NCBI GenBank assembly: GCA_002328035.1
Contig: DCVL01000043.1
Coordinates: 1-64,000 of the forward strand
Direction: 5' to 3'
DNA length: 64,000 nucleotides
From: Geobacter sp. UBA2189
GTDB lineage: Bacteria; Desulfobacterota; Desulfuromonadia; Geobacterales; Pseudopelobacteraceae
The position numbers and the translations under genes are program-made. Below, piece by piece: positions 26,586 to 35,667 of the stretch (positions are counted from its first letter, which is position 1; each line of letters begins with the position of its first letter). A model generated the notes under the pieces. It was not told where the DNA came from, searched no databases, and saw nothing but the letters and a program-made list of their open reading frames with translations.

Positions 26586-27653
26586 ATGCTAAAAAACAGA
26601 CGTCAAAAACTAAAACCGTTTTTTGAAAAATACAATCTTGATCTCCTCCTGATTGAACATCCTCTAAACCTTCGCTACCTTTCAGGTTTCAGTGGTTCAG
26701 AAGGGATATTGCTGCTTACGCCGGAAAATGGCTGGTTTATATCTGATTCCCGTTACACGCTTCAAGCGGGAAAAGAGGTTGAAGGCCTTACGGTTATTGA
26801 GCGGACACAGCATCATGAGGGGTTGCAGGCTCTTGTAAATCAATCATCTGCCAGCAATATCGGTTTTGAGGCCACACATACAACCGTTGCCGCTCACCAG
26901 AGCTTGGCTGCCAGATTGCCTTCTGTAAAACTGGTTGCAATAGGTGCAGAGCTTGATGAAATAAGAACCCACAAAGACAAAAAAGAGCTTCGGCAATTAG
27001 CAGAGATTGCTTCTTTGGCCTCCGAATCGCTGGAAACGGTATTGCCACTGATTCATCAGGGACAGAAAGAATCAACACTGGCGCTGGAACTTGAATTTGA
27101 GATGCGACGTCGCGGAGCTGATGGCCGTGCTTTCGATTTTATTGTTGCATCCGGCGTTCGTGGTGCAATGCCTCATGGAAGAGCTTCAAGCAAGACAATA
27201 AAGGCCGGTGAGTTTGTAACCATTGATTTTGGAGCCGTCTTGAACGGTTATAATTCTGATGAGACAGTCACACTCGCGGTTGGAGCTGTCAGCAAGAGAC
27301 ATCAGCAGATCTTTGATACAGTGCTTAAGGCACATGATATGGCAATTTCCGCCATAAAGCCCGGAGTTTCCTGCAAGGCAATTGATGCTATTGCAAGAAA
27401 TCATATAGGCGAGCAGGGTTTTGGCGACTATTTTGGACATGGACTTGGTCATGGCGTTGGCCTTGATGTCCATGAGAAGCCGCTGATCTCACCACGTAGT
27501 GAGGCTGTTGCAGAGGAAGGGATGGTCTTTACCATTGAACCTGGAATATATATTCCAGGTTTTGGCGGAGTGAGGATTGAGGATACCGTAGCTGTTACAT
27601 CTACAGGATGCTCACTACTTACAAAGTTTTCAAAGGAGCTAAGGATCCTTTGA
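26586..27653 (+). CDS. Xaa-Pro aminopeptidase-like M24 metallopeptidase
   Basis: The protein of about 355 residues has the creatinase-like N-terminal domain and the M24 pita-bread domain. The metal ligands are visible in FVTIDFGAVLNGYNSDET (two Asp), HGLGHGVGLDVHE (His), TIEPGIY (Glu) and VRIEDT (Glu). It removes N-terminal residues before proline. I prefer ATG 26586; a TTG at 26574 is too close to GAGGG. The order aroQ-pepP before accBC is common in several phyla, though often with efp between (absent here). Confidence 0.9.
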   Translation: MLKNRRQKLKPFFEKYNLDLLLIEHPLNLRYLSGFSGSEGILLLTPENGWFISDSRYTLQAGKEVEGLTVIERTQHHEGLQALVNQSSASNIGFEATHTTVAAHQSLAARLPSVKLVAIGAELDEIRTHKDKKELRQLAEIASLASESLETVLPLIHQGQKESTLALELEFEMRRRGADGRAFDFIVASGVRGAMPHGRASSKTIKAGEFVTIDFGAVLNGYNSDETVTLAVGAVSKRHQQIFDTVLKAHDMAISAIKPGVSCKAIDAIARNHIGEQGFGDYFGHGLGHGVGLDVHEKPLISPRSEAVAEEGMVFTIEPGIYIPGFGGVRIEDTVAVTSTGCSLLTKFSKELRIL

Positions 27654-27675
27654 TTTAGCAGATGGTTGTCGAAAA

Positions 27676-27692
27676 TTGTATCGCAAATACAA
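27676..27692. promoter_or_regulatory. Inverted repeat before accB
   Basis: TTGTAT (27676-27681) and ATACAA (27687-27692) form a perfect 6-bp inverted repeat around CGCAA, 30 bases before accB. It could be an operator for control of acetyl-CoA carboxylase genes. No regulator is known for it, and chance is possible. Confidence 0.3.
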
Positions 27693-27721
27693 TACAAGTA
27701 ATAAATTAAGGAGAATAGACT

Positions 27722-28183
27722 ATGGAAGTAAAAGATCTGAAACAGCTGATTAAAATGATTACAGAGACAGATATTACTGAATTCGAGATGGATAACGCAG
27801 AAGAGAAGATTGTGATTAAGCGGGGACAACGAACAGAGATCGTACAGATGAGCGCTCCTGCCCAGACTTATTTCCCCGCTTCCCCTTTGGCAGCACCAAG
27901 CGCACCGGCAGCCCAGGTTGTCCCCGCCGCTACAGAAGAGAATGGCGACACTATAAACTCTCCGATTGTTGGAACCTTCTACAGGGCATCTTCACCTGAA
28001 TCCGCCCCCTTCGTTGAGGTTGGGCAGGTAGTTGAAAAGGGTCAGGTTCTTTGCCTTGTTGAGGCTATGAAGCTGTTCAACGAGATTGAAGCCGATTTCA
28101 AGTGCAAGATCATCAAGATTGTGGCTGAAAACGCACAGCCGGTCGAGTTTGGTCAGCCTCTCTTTGTTATCCAAAAACTTTAG
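27722..28183 (+). CDS. accB: Biotin carboxyl carrier protein of acetyl-CoA carboxylase
   Basis: The 153-residue protein carries biotin on Lys117 in VEAMKLFNE. The N-terminal helix is followed by a Pro/Ala-rich linker (about 45-70) and the biotinyl domain beginning NSPIVGTFYRA. It shuttles CO2 from AccC to the carboxyltransferase in fatty acid synthesis. AAGGAG precedes the ATG. accC follows after 9 bases. Confidence 0.96.
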   Translation: MEVKDLKQLIKMITETDITEFEMDNAEEKIVIKRGQRTEIVQMSAPAQTYFPASPLAAPSAPAAQVVPAATEENGDTINSPIVGTFYRASSPESAPFVEVGQVVEKGQVLCLVEAMKLFNEIEADFKCKIIKIVAENAQPVEFGQPLFVIQKL

Positions 28184-28192
28184 GAGTCGTTA

Positions 28193-29533
28193 ATGTTTCA
28201 TAAAATTCTCATCGCCAATCGTGGAGAGATAGCCATCCGTGTAATCCGCGCCTGCAAAGAGCTCGGCATAAAGACCGTGGCGGTTTACTCAACGGCTGAT
28301 GCCAATTCATTACATGTTAAACTGGCCGATGAATCAGTCTGTATAGGTCCTGCTCCAAGCAGCCAGAGTTATCTCAATATTAACGCCATAATCAGCGCTG
28401 CAGAACTTACTGATGCCGAAGCCATTCACCCCGGGTATGGCTTTCTTTCTGAAAATGCAAAGTTCGCAGAGATTTGTGAACAGTGCGGCATTACCTTCAT
28501 CGGGCCATCTGCTGAAAGCATGCGGATAATGGGTGACAAGATCTCTGCCAGGCAGGCAGTTATCAAACATGGTGTGCCAATACTGCCAGGCACCAAAGAG
28601 AGTGTTAACAGCGTTGATGAGGCTGTCAAAATTGCAAAAAAGATAGGATTCCCTATAATCATAAAGGCCACTGCAGGGGGTGGCGGTAGAGGGATGAAGA
28701 TTGTTCACTCACCAGCTACAATGGCAAATGCATTTGCCACCGCAAGGGCAGAGGCGCAGGCAGGATTCGGTAATCCTGAAGTTTATATTGAAAAATACTG
28801 TGTTGAACCACGCCATGTGGAAATCCAGATCCTGGCTGATAAGCATGGGAACTGCATACACCTTGGCGAGAGAGACTGCTCTATACAACGCCGTCACCAG
28901 AAGATGCTTGAAGAAGCTCCCTGCCCTGTGCTTAAACCTGAAACGCGCAAGGCAATGGGCGATGCGGCTGTAGCCGCTGCCAAGGCGGTAAACTACTCAA
29001 GTGTCGGAACAGTTGAATTTTTGTTGGATAAAAGCGGCGATTTCTACTTTATGGAGATGAATACAAGGATTCAGGTAGAGCATCCGGTGACTGAGATGAT
29101 AACCGGCGTAGATCTCATTCGTGAGCAGATTCGTTCCGCCGCCGGCCTTCCTCTTCGTTACAAGCAGAAAGATATAAAGATAAACGGCCATGCCATTGAA
29201 TGCAGGATAAATGCAGAGGATCCTTTTAAATTCACACCATCCCCTGGAAAGATTACGGCCTACCATCAGCCTGGCGGACTGGGAGTGCGGGTTGATTCCT
29301 TTGTATATGACCAGTACACCGTAGTTCCCAATTACGACTCCATGATAGGCAAGCTTATTGTGCATGCCGACACTCGCGAGGATGCCATAAGAAGAATGGC
29401 ACGCGCCCTTGATGAGTACATAATAGAAGGGATCAAAACCACAATTTTTTTTCATAAACGGATAATGACCAACAAGGATTTTATTGAAGGTAACGTTGAT
29501 ACATCATTTCTTGAGAAATTCGTTCTGGAGTAG
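28193..29533 (+). CDS. accC: Biotin carboxylase of acetyl-CoA carboxylase
   Basis: The 446-residue ATP-grasp enzyme carboxylates biotin on AccB. Visible are the N-terminal ILIANRGEIAIRVIRA, the Gly-rich ATP loop KATAGGGGRGMK, the RDCSIQRRHQK stretch, and EMNTRIQVEHPVTE with catalytic residues. TAGGAG precedes the ATG. accA and accD are not in the window. Confidence 0.97.
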   Translation: MFHKILIANRGEIAIRVIRACKELGIKTVAVYSTADANSLHVKLADESVCIGPAPSSQSYLNINAIISAAELTDAEAIHPGYGFLSENAKFAEICEQCGITFIGPSAESMRIMGDKISARQAVIKHGVPILPGTKESVNSVDEAVKIAKKIGFPIIIKATAGGGGRGMKIVHSPATMANAFATARAEAQAGFGNPEVYIEKYCVEPRHVEIQILADKHGNCIHLGERDCSIQRRHQKMLEEAPCPVLKPETRKAMGDAAVAAAKAVNYSSVGTVEFLLDKSGDFYFMEMNTRIQVEHPVTEMITGVDLIREQIRSAAGLPLRYKQKDIKINGHAIECRINAEDPFKFTPSPGKITAYHQPGGLGVRVDSFVYDQYTVVPNYDSMIGKLIVHADTREDAIRRMARALDEYIIEGIKTTIFFHKRIMTNKDFIEGNVDTSFLEKFVLE

Positions 29534-29536
29534 TCT

Positions 29537-29926
29537 ATGGAATTTCCTGAAGAGCTTAAATATTCCAAAGAGCATATCTGGCTTCGGATTGAGGGCAACC
29601 GTGCAGTTGTTGGCATCACAGATTTTGCACAGGAAGAGCTGGGAACCATAGCTGCAGTGGAACTTCCTGATGAAGGGGAACAGGTCGAGCAGGAGGACTC
29701 TATGGGCTCTGTTGAGGCCAGAAAGACCGTTGCTGAACTGTATGCCCCGATAACAGGAACCGTTCTGGCATTTAATGAAGAAGCGCTTGATAACCCTTCA
29801 CTGATTAATGATGACCCATATGATGGTGGATGGCTACTAGAACTTAAGCTTGAAGATCCTGACGAGCTTAAGGTACTAATGTCAGCCGATGATTACGCTG
29901 ACTATGTTGAGGATAAGGATATATAA
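29537..29926 (+). CDS. gcvH: Glycine cleavage system H protein
   Basis: This 129-residue lipoyl carrier shuttles the aminomethyl group of glycine. The lipoylated Lys63 lies in GSVEARKTVAELYAP, and the family pattern GITDFAQEELG is present. It starts 3 bases after accC with GGAG before the ATG, so it is the last gene of the aro-acc operon. gcvT and gcvP are not nearby, so it could equally be a relay for lipoate metabolism. Its electron partner Lpd is encoded at 1637-3040. Confidence 0.93.
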   Translation: MEFPEELKYSKEHIWLRIEGNRAVVGITDFAQEELGTIAAVELPDEGEQVEQEDSMGSVEARKTVAELYAPITGTVLAFNEEALDNPSLINDDPYDGGWLLELKLEDPDELKVLMSADDYADYVEDKDI

Positions 29927-29952
29927 AATAATTAATTAATATGATATAAAGC

Positions 29953-29979
29953 AGGCGGGATAATACATCCCGCCTTTTT
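29953..29979 (+). terminator. Rho-independent terminator after gcvH
   Basis: AGGCGGGAT (29953-29961) pairs perfectly with ATCCCGCCT (29967-29975) around a 5-base loop, followed by a T run. It closes the aroC-to-gcvH transcript. Confidence 0.9.
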
Positions 29980-30028
29980 ACGTTTTAATCTGTTCCTGTA
30001 GATAAGATGATTGCAGTGAGGTGAAGTT

Positions 30029-31516
30029 GTGAAAAGATTTATAACCGTTTCATCATTTTTTTTATTGTTAATCCCCATTAATCTGATGGCTGAAACCACC
30101 CGTTTGACATTGGCAGATGCAATAAAGCTGGCAGTAGAGAAAAACCTGGATCTACAGGTTGAGCGCTACAATCCTGCCCAGCAGGAAGCCGAATACCAAA
30201 AGAGCAGAGGTATATACGACCCGATATTAACCCTTCAGGCAAGCTACAATGATACAACCAACTATTCCGCTTCGGCTATGGCAAGCCGTTACTGGAATCA
30301 GACAAGCCAATTTAATGCAGGTCTCAGCCAGTTAATTCCTACAGGCGCCACTACCACAGTTGGATTAAACAACAGCTATCTGAACACAGATCAGGCATCC
30401 AGTAGCATTGCATCCTACTGGCAATCAGCTCTAAGCGTAACATTAAACCAGCCGCTCCTTAAGAACTTTGGTAGGGAAGCTACCGAACTGACTATAAACA
30501 CAGCCCGCCTTGGCAAGGACTCCTCGATTGAGGTTATGAATACAAAGCTGATGGCCATGGTTGCACGTGTAAGAGACGAATATTACAAACTTTATAGCCT
30601 CAATGAAGAACTTGGGGTTCGTAAGGTTTCCCTTGAATTGGCTCGCCGTGTATTAACTGAAACGGAGGCACGGGTCAAGGCAGGTGTCATGCCTGCCATG
30701 GAAATCCTTAACGCGGAATTCGGAACTGCCAGCCGTGAAAAGGAGCTTATTGATGCGGAACGTTCCGTAAGAGACCAGATTGATGTACTGGTACAGCTTC
30801 TGCAACTGCCACAGGGTTCTGCCGTTGAAACAACGGAACTCCCATCAAAGGAGCGTTATGATGTTTCCGAGCAGGCTGAAATCAGCAAAGCACTATCAAA
30901 CCGACCGGAACTCAAAGAATTAAAGAAGAAGATTGAACTTTATGAATTACAGGCTCGGGTTTCGGGAAACAGGACAAGGCCAGACCTCTTACTTTCAGCC
31001 TCCGCTGCCACTAACGGCCTCGCCACAACCTATCCTAAGGATATGGAACGCCTTTCTTCCGGTAATGCCCCGGCCTGGGGAGTCGGACTTACTTTCACCT
31101 ACCCACTGGGAAATAAGGCTGCTGAAAATGAATATCGTAAAAACCGCTTGAAGTTTGAGCAGGAAATACTGCAACTAAAGAACAAGGAAGAACTGATAGT
31201 CAACGATGTACGTGCAGCTGTGAGAGCCATTAAGTCTAATTATAAACAGCTCGATGTAGCCGACCGTGGGCGGGCATTTGCAGAAGAGCGTCTCAGGGCC
31301 TGGGTACGCAAGGTTGAGGTTGGCCTTGCAACAACCAAGGATCTTCTTGATGTGGAAAACGATCTGGCTACAGCAAAGAACAACCAGATAAAGGCTCAGG
31401 TGGCATATAACAACGCAATTACCCAGCTTTGGAAATCAACTGGCCAAATTCTGGAAAGAGAAAGAATTCAGATAATTGCCCTTGATCCGGATATTCTATA
31501 CCGGAGGCTTGACTGA
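30029..31516 (+). CDS. TolC-family outer-membrane efflux protein
   Basis: The 495-residue protein has a signal peptide (MKRFITVSSFFLLLIPINLMA) and two TolC-type repeats rich in long helices (LTLADAIKLAVEKNLDLQVERYN; later RAAVRAIKSNYKQLDVADRG). It forms an outer-membrane/periplasmic channel for type I secretion or efflux pumps. The gene starts with GTG after GAGGTGAAG. No inner-membrane pump is adjacent, so the partner is unknown. Its stop shares a base with the start of the mqnA-like gene. Confidence 0.9.
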   Translation: MKRFITVSSFFLLLIPINLMAETTRLTLADAIKLAVEKNLDLQVERYNPAQQEAEYQKSRGIYDPILTLQASYNDTTNYSASAMASRYWNQTSQFNAGLSQLIPTGATTTVGLNNSYLNTDQASSSIASYWQSALSVTLNQPLLKNFGREATELTINTARLGKDSSIEVMNTKLMAMVARVRDEYYKLYSLNEELGVRKVSLELARRVLTETEARVKAGVMPAMEILNAEFGTASREKELIDAERSVRDQIDVLVQLLQLPQGSAVETTELPSKERYDVSEQAEISKALSNRPELKELKKKIELYELQARVSGNRTRPDLLLSASAATNGLATTYPKDMERLSSGNAPAWGVGLTFTYPLGNKAAENEYRKNRLKFEQEILQLKNKEELIVNDVRAAVRAIKSNYKQLDVADRGRAFAEERLRAWVRKVEVGLATTKDLLDVENDLATAKNNQIKAQVAYNNAITQLWKSTGQILERERIQIIALDPDILYRRLD

Positions 31517-32343
31517 TGCTAAGGATCGGACGGATCGATTACGCTAACTGCACGCCTCTATTCATGCAGCTTGAAAAAACTCTCCCGGCAGATTCAACAG
31601 AGATTGTTCACGGAGTTCCGGCCACACTGAATTCAAGCCTTGCCAAGGGGGAGATTGACATCTGTATTTCATCTTCAATAGAGTTTTCGCGCCATGCCGA
31701 TGAATACAGCATTCTCCCGGGAAACTGTATAGGATCTGACGGGGCTGTAAGAAGCGTCCTTCTCTTTTGTCATCGTCCGGTTGAAGAGATATCAGATCAA
31801 CAATTTTTTGTAACCAGTGAATCAGCCACATCCGTCATTCTGCTCCAGATACTGCTTGCAAAGCGCTGGGGGGTATCAGCCTCTTCTGTCACCCCAACAT
31901 CCATTCCCTGGAATGAGGCTCTAAAGCAGACTAACGGATTGCTCCTTATTGGTGACAATGCCCTTAAAGCAGCCTCTGTAGTTCCCACCCCTTACTGTTA
32001 TGACCTGGGACAGGAGTGGAAAAGCCTTACCGGACTCCCGTTTGTATATGCTCTATGGCTGATAAACAACAAATCTTCAAAAGGAAAAGAGAAAGCTCTA
32101 ACCTACCTGTTTTCAATGCTTGAGAAGGCAAGAGAGAATATTGCTTCTGATGCTGACATTCTAGCGTCAAAGGCTCCAGAATCAGCCTGGATAAATCCTG
32201 CCAGCCTAGCTGATTATTGGAGAGATTCAATAACATACCGGCTTGACAGGGAACATCTTGACGGACTTCAGATGTTTTACCAGCTAGCTTCAGAACTGAA
32301 GCTTATTTCTACACTTCCTGAACTAAGCTTTTTTGCTTTATGA
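31516..32343 (+). CDS. mqnA: MqnA-type chorismate dehydratase (futalosine menaquinone pathway)
   Basis: The 275-residue protein has the periplasmic-binding-like MqnA fold: LRIGRIDYANCTPLF at the N-terminus, SSLAKGEIDICISSSIEF, and LLLIGDNALKA. MqnA converts chorismate to 3-enolpyruvylbenzoate, the entry to the futalosine route to menaquinone. The chorismate comes from the aro genes nearby, and UbiE/MenG at 37701 can finish the quinone. The ATG overlaps the TolC gene by one base. Related MqnD proteins share the fold; the N-terminal motif favours MqnA. Confidence 0.85.
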   Translation: MLRIGRIDYANCTPLFMQLEKTLPADSTEIVHGVPATLNSSLAKGEIDICISSSIEFSRHADEYSILPGNCIGSDGAVRSVLLFCHRPVEEISDQQFFVTSESATSVILLQILLAKRWGVSASSVTPTSIPWNEALKQTNGLLLIGDNALKAASVVPTPYCYDLGQEWKSLTGLPFVYALWLINNKSSKGKEKALTYLFSMLEKARENIASDADILASKAPESAWINPASLADYWRDSITYRLDREHLDGLQMFYQLASELKLISTLPELSFFAL

Positions 32344-34739
32344 AAAACGAATCTCCAAAAAACTCTTCGTTTCAGCCGGAAGCGATCTGGTTTGAATCGC
32401 TCTCTCGACTCGTTCAGACTGATTCTGCACATCCCCCTTTAAAAGAACTAATTGTGGAGCAGTGCTTCAGGGTCTTTCTTATGATAAAGATCCGCTGGGG
32501 CATGCTCGCTGTACTTTTTTTATATGTGCTAATTGCGGAGATGCTGCTTACTCCTGATATTGATCTCCCAATATTTCATCCTGAGCAGTGGAGCCTTTCA
32601 CTAACTATTGCTGCGATCTTCTTTGCAATAGCATATCCACTTACATCGTTGCCATCCAGCCTCTGGAAGAACTGCCATATTTTAATCTTTCTGCAGGTGC
32701 TGCTTGACCTCCTTTTTGTCACGGCAGCAGTTCATTGGAGTGGGGGGGCAATTAGCTGGTTCTGGCCTGCATACCTGCTGGTTTCACTAGAATCAGCATT
32801 TCTTTTTGAAAGAAAGCGGGAGGTATGGGGAATTGGCCTGATTGGAGCCACTCTATATGGTCTGCTGCTTACTGCGGAACACTTTGATTTCATTGCCTCT
32901 GTCAGAATGCCATTTATGGAGGAGGAAGCTCCAAATATCCTGTTTGGACTGCTTATGTGGCTATGGGTAGCCGGCCTGAACTCTACCGTAACCTTCTTTG
33001 CAGCTTTTCTGATGGGGAAAGTTCGTGATAACCAGAAGAAGGTTGAAGATAGCGAGGCGGCTCTGACAGGCTTTATAGATACTGCCCACGATCTGATATT
33101 CTGCTGCCACAATGATGGCACCCTACTTTATATCAATCAGATTGGCCTCGATATGATTGGAGAAAACAGTGATGGCAAGATTTCAAACATCTTTGAACTT
33201 ACTGGCAATGAGGGTAAGGCACTCTTGTCAAGGTATTTTGAAAAGACAAACAGTCAGTCTGGTTCAGGATATTTTGAGATACAGTTCATCTCTCCTTCCG
33301 CAGACAGGCCTCTTGACTTTGAGGTGAGCCTTACAAACAGTTCTTCTGAATCGGAAGAACCGGTTATATGGGGAGTCTGCCACAACATTACCGAAAGAAA
33401 CATGGCACAAAGAGAGCTCATAAAACTGGCTCACCACGATATTCTCACAGGCCTCCCGAACAGAATTCTATTACATGATCGTCTTAAGCAGGCGCGAGCC
33501 TTTGCACACAGGATGAACTGCCGCTTTGCCCTCCTGTTTATTGATATGGATCGCTTCAAGATCATCAATGATACATTAGGGCATGCTGTTGGAGATGACC
33601 TTCTAAGAATGCTTGGCCAACGCATTAAAGGCTGTTTCCGTGAGAGCGATACAGTTGCCAGGATTGGCGGAGATGAATTTGTCGTACTGATGCTTAATGT
33701 AGCCGACAAGGCTGATATCCGTGCATTATGTGATAAACTCCTGCAGGAATTGGCTCAACCTTTCATTATTCGCAACCATGAGCTTTTCGTAACCACAAGT
33801 GGCGGAATATGTACGTATCCTGATGAAGACAATATCGAGACAATGATGCAGAAAGCTGACATTGCAATGTATCACGCAAAGTCTCTTGGCCGTAACAATA
33901 TCCAGTTTTACAGTGACGGGATGGATCAAAACGCTTCGCGCCGCTTTACCATATCAAATTCCATGCGACGTGGGTTGGACAGAGGAGAATTCCGCCTCCA
34001 CTATCAACCAAAACTTGATATTTCTACAGACTGTATAATTGCCACAGAGGCATTAGTCCGCTGGCAACACCCTGAGCTTGGATTACTCTCACCTCTTGAA
34101 TTCATACAGCTTGCCGAGGAGAGCGGCTTGATAGTTGAGCTCGGCGAGTGGGTACTCCGTGAGGCATGTCGTCAAAACATGGAGTGGCAAGAGGCAGGAA
34201 TGAAGGGTTTAAGGGTGGCCGTTAATCTTTCCGGCTACCAGCTACAGCACAGTCGACTCGTTGAAACAGTTAAAACTGTGTTGGCTGATACAGGTATGCC
34301 TGGCGACATGCTTGAACTTGAAATAACTGAGAGTGTAATAATGCAGAACCCTGACTATGCGGTCTCTTTATTAAATGAGCTAACAAACATGGGAATCCAT
34401 ATATCAATAGATGACTTTGGAACAGGCTATTCCTCCCTTGCACACCTCAAGCGTTTCAGCGTTAACACACTGAAGATAGACAAGTCCTTTGTCCGCGATG
34501 TGGAGAAAAATTCAACCGATGCCGCGATTGCCTCAGCAATAATAGCTATGGGAAGCAGCCTTAAGCTTAATGTTATTGCGGAAGGTGTTGAGACGAAAGA
34601 ACAGATGGATTTTCTGCGAGACAACAACTGTGACCAGGTTCAGGGATTCCTGATCAGCCGCCCGCTACCTGCCGAGCAGGCACTTAAGGTATTACGAGCA
34701 AAATGCGTTGGTGAACTTATAAAGACGGAAGGCTCCTGA
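32340..34739 (+). CDS. Membrane PAS-GGDEF-EAL c-di-GMP enzyme
   Basis: The 799-residue protein has about six N-terminal TM segments (residues 45-225), a PAS domain (about 240-355), a GGDEF domain with intact GGDEF near residue 443 and an I-site RESD five residues before it, and an EAL domain starting with EALVRW near 570, with DDFGTGYSSL and KIDKSFV. It can in principle make and break c-di-GMP. The guanine-selecting Asp is kept (GHAVGD), so it should be a c-di-GMP rather than cGAMP enzyme. It overlaps mqnA by four bases and converges on the NUDIX gene with a 23-base overlap. Confidence 0.92.
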   Translation: MKNESPKNSSFQPEAIWFESLSRLVQTDSAHPPLKELIVEQCFRVFLMIKIRWGMLAVLFLYVLIAEMLLTPDIDLPIFHPEQWSLSLTIAAIFFAIAYPLTSLPSSLWKNCHILIFLQVLLDLLFVTAAVHWSGGAISWFWPAYLLVSLESAFLFERKREVWGIGLIGATLYGLLLTAEHFDFIASVRMPFMEEEAPNILFGLLMWLWVAGLNSTVTFFAAFLMGKVRDNQKKVEDSEAALTGFIDTAHDLIFCCHNDGTLLYINQIGLDMIGENSDGKISNIFELTGNEGKALLSRYFEKTNSQSGSGYFEIQFISPSADRPLDFEVSLTNSSSESEEPVIWGVCHNITERNMAQRELIKLAHHDILTGLPNRILLHDRLKQARAFAHRMNCRFALLFIDMDRFKIINDTLGHAVGDDLLRMLGQRIKGCFRESDTVARIGGDEFVVLMLNVADKADIRALCDKLLQELAQPFIIRNHELFVTTSGGICTYPDEDNIETMMQKADIAMYHAKSLGRNNIQFYSDGMDQNASRRFTISNSMRRGLDRGEFRLHYQPKLDISTDCIIATEALVRWQHPELGLLSPLEFIQLAEESGLIVELGEWVLREACRQNMEWQEAGMKGLRVAVNLSGYQLQHSRLVETVKTVLADTGMPGDMLELEITESVIMQNPDYAVSLLNELTNMGIHISIDDFGTGYSSLAHLKRFSVNTLKIDKSFVRDVEKNSTDAAIASAIIAMGSSLKLNVIAEGVETKEQMDFLRDNNCDQVQGFLISRPLPAEQALKVLRAKCVGELIKTEGS

Positions 34740-35169
34740 AGGTGCAGTAATCCTCAATTATCTTGGCATGATCAAAACAGAGAGGCGAAGGGAGTTCGCG
34801 TGGTTTAAACAGAGCCAGTTCCGCCGCATCGTCTGCAGCCTTTGGAATACCCTCCGCTTGAGCCAGATATACCGTTGTAATGGTGTGCATCCGGCTGTCC
34901 CTTTCAGGATCAGAGTAACATCCCAGCAACTTGAGATTGTAGATATCAAGACCTGTCTCTTCCTTTGCTTCACGAATAGCGGCAGATTCAAGTGATTCTC
35001 CGTAGTCAACAAACCCGCCAGGCAATGCCCATCCTTTTGGGAGATTTTTCCTCTCAATCAGAATAATCCTACCTTCCATCTCTATTATTATATCTACTGT
35101 TGGAAAGGGATTTTGGTACTGTTTAACAGGAGTTCCGCATGAAGGACAATCCAGGGTTTTATAGGACAT
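34717..35169 (-). CDS. NUDIX hydrolase with N-terminal zinc ribbon
   Basis: The 150-residue protein has an N-terminal CPSCG stretch (half of a zinc knuckle) and an intact Nudix box (GGFVDYGESLESAAIREAKEETG). Such proteins cleave nucleoside diphosphates linked to other groups, for example ADP-ribose or damaged nucleotides. The substrate cannot be told from sequence. The 3' end overlaps the GGDEF-EAL gene. Confidence 0.9.
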   Translation of the reverse strand: MSYKTLDCPSCGTPVKQYQNPFPTVDIIIEMEGRIILIERKNLPKGWALPGGFVDYGESLESAAIREAKEETGLDIYNLKLLGCYSDPERDSRMHTITTVYLAQAEGIPKAADDAAELALFKPRELPSPLCFDHAKIIEDYCTFRSLPSL

Positions 35170-35191
35170 ATGCCGTTACCTTAAGTGACAC

Positions 35192-35217
35192 AAAAATGGG
35201 GAAGCATGCTTCCCCAT
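35192..35217 (-). terminator. Rho-independent terminator after the PxxKW gene
   Basis: The perfect palindrome ATGGGGAAGCATGCTTCCCC (35196-35217) is followed on the minus strand by a T run (35192-35196 read as TTTTT). It ends transcription of the cysteine-rich protein gene. Confidence 0.85.
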
Positions 35218-35247
35218 TCAGTCAAGAATATCTGCAGAAACCTCGAA

Positions 35248-35538
35248 CTATTTTTTCTTACCGCCAGAGGCCTTTTTGGAGGCCTTAAGTGGGTTGACCT
35301 TAACATCTTCAACCTTGATCTCGATCTTGGCGTGTGTTGCAAAGTTGCATATACCGTTTGCCCATTTTTTTGCAGGAGCCGGATAAACACTGCAAACCTT
35401 ACCTATACTGCTCTCAACGATTTTTTCACAGCCTTCACAATCTTCAACTATGTTCTGGCAGGAGCCACCAGGGAACACACAGCCATTTTTTGACATGAAG
35501 GTACATTCGGTACCTGGGAGAACTGTTTGACACTGCAT
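35248..35538 (-). CDS. PxxKW-family cysteine-rich protein
   Basis: The 96-residue protein has eight cysteines in its first two thirds (for example CEGCEKIV), the defining Pro-x-x-Lys-Trp motif (APAKKW) and a Lys-rich tail ending GGKKK. The cysteine pattern suggests a metal or Fe-S site. The family is known to me mainly from anaerobic Deltaproteobacteria and has no assigned function. GAGGAGG precedes the ATG. It is a single-gene unit with its own terminator. Confidence 0.75.
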   Translation of the reverse strand: MQCQTVLPGTECTFMSKNGCVFPGGSCQNIVEDCEGCEKIVESSIGKVCSVYPAPAKKWANGICNFATHAKIEIKVEDVKVNPLKASKKASGGKKK

Positions 35539-35667
35539 ATTTCAACCTCCTCATAACTGATTCTATTTAATGTTTAAACTGTAACAATTCCGAAAAGAGA
35601 AAGTCAATACCAAAATCTGAAAGAACTGTCCATTAAAATTTAAACTGTAGACAGATTTTTGTCATTA

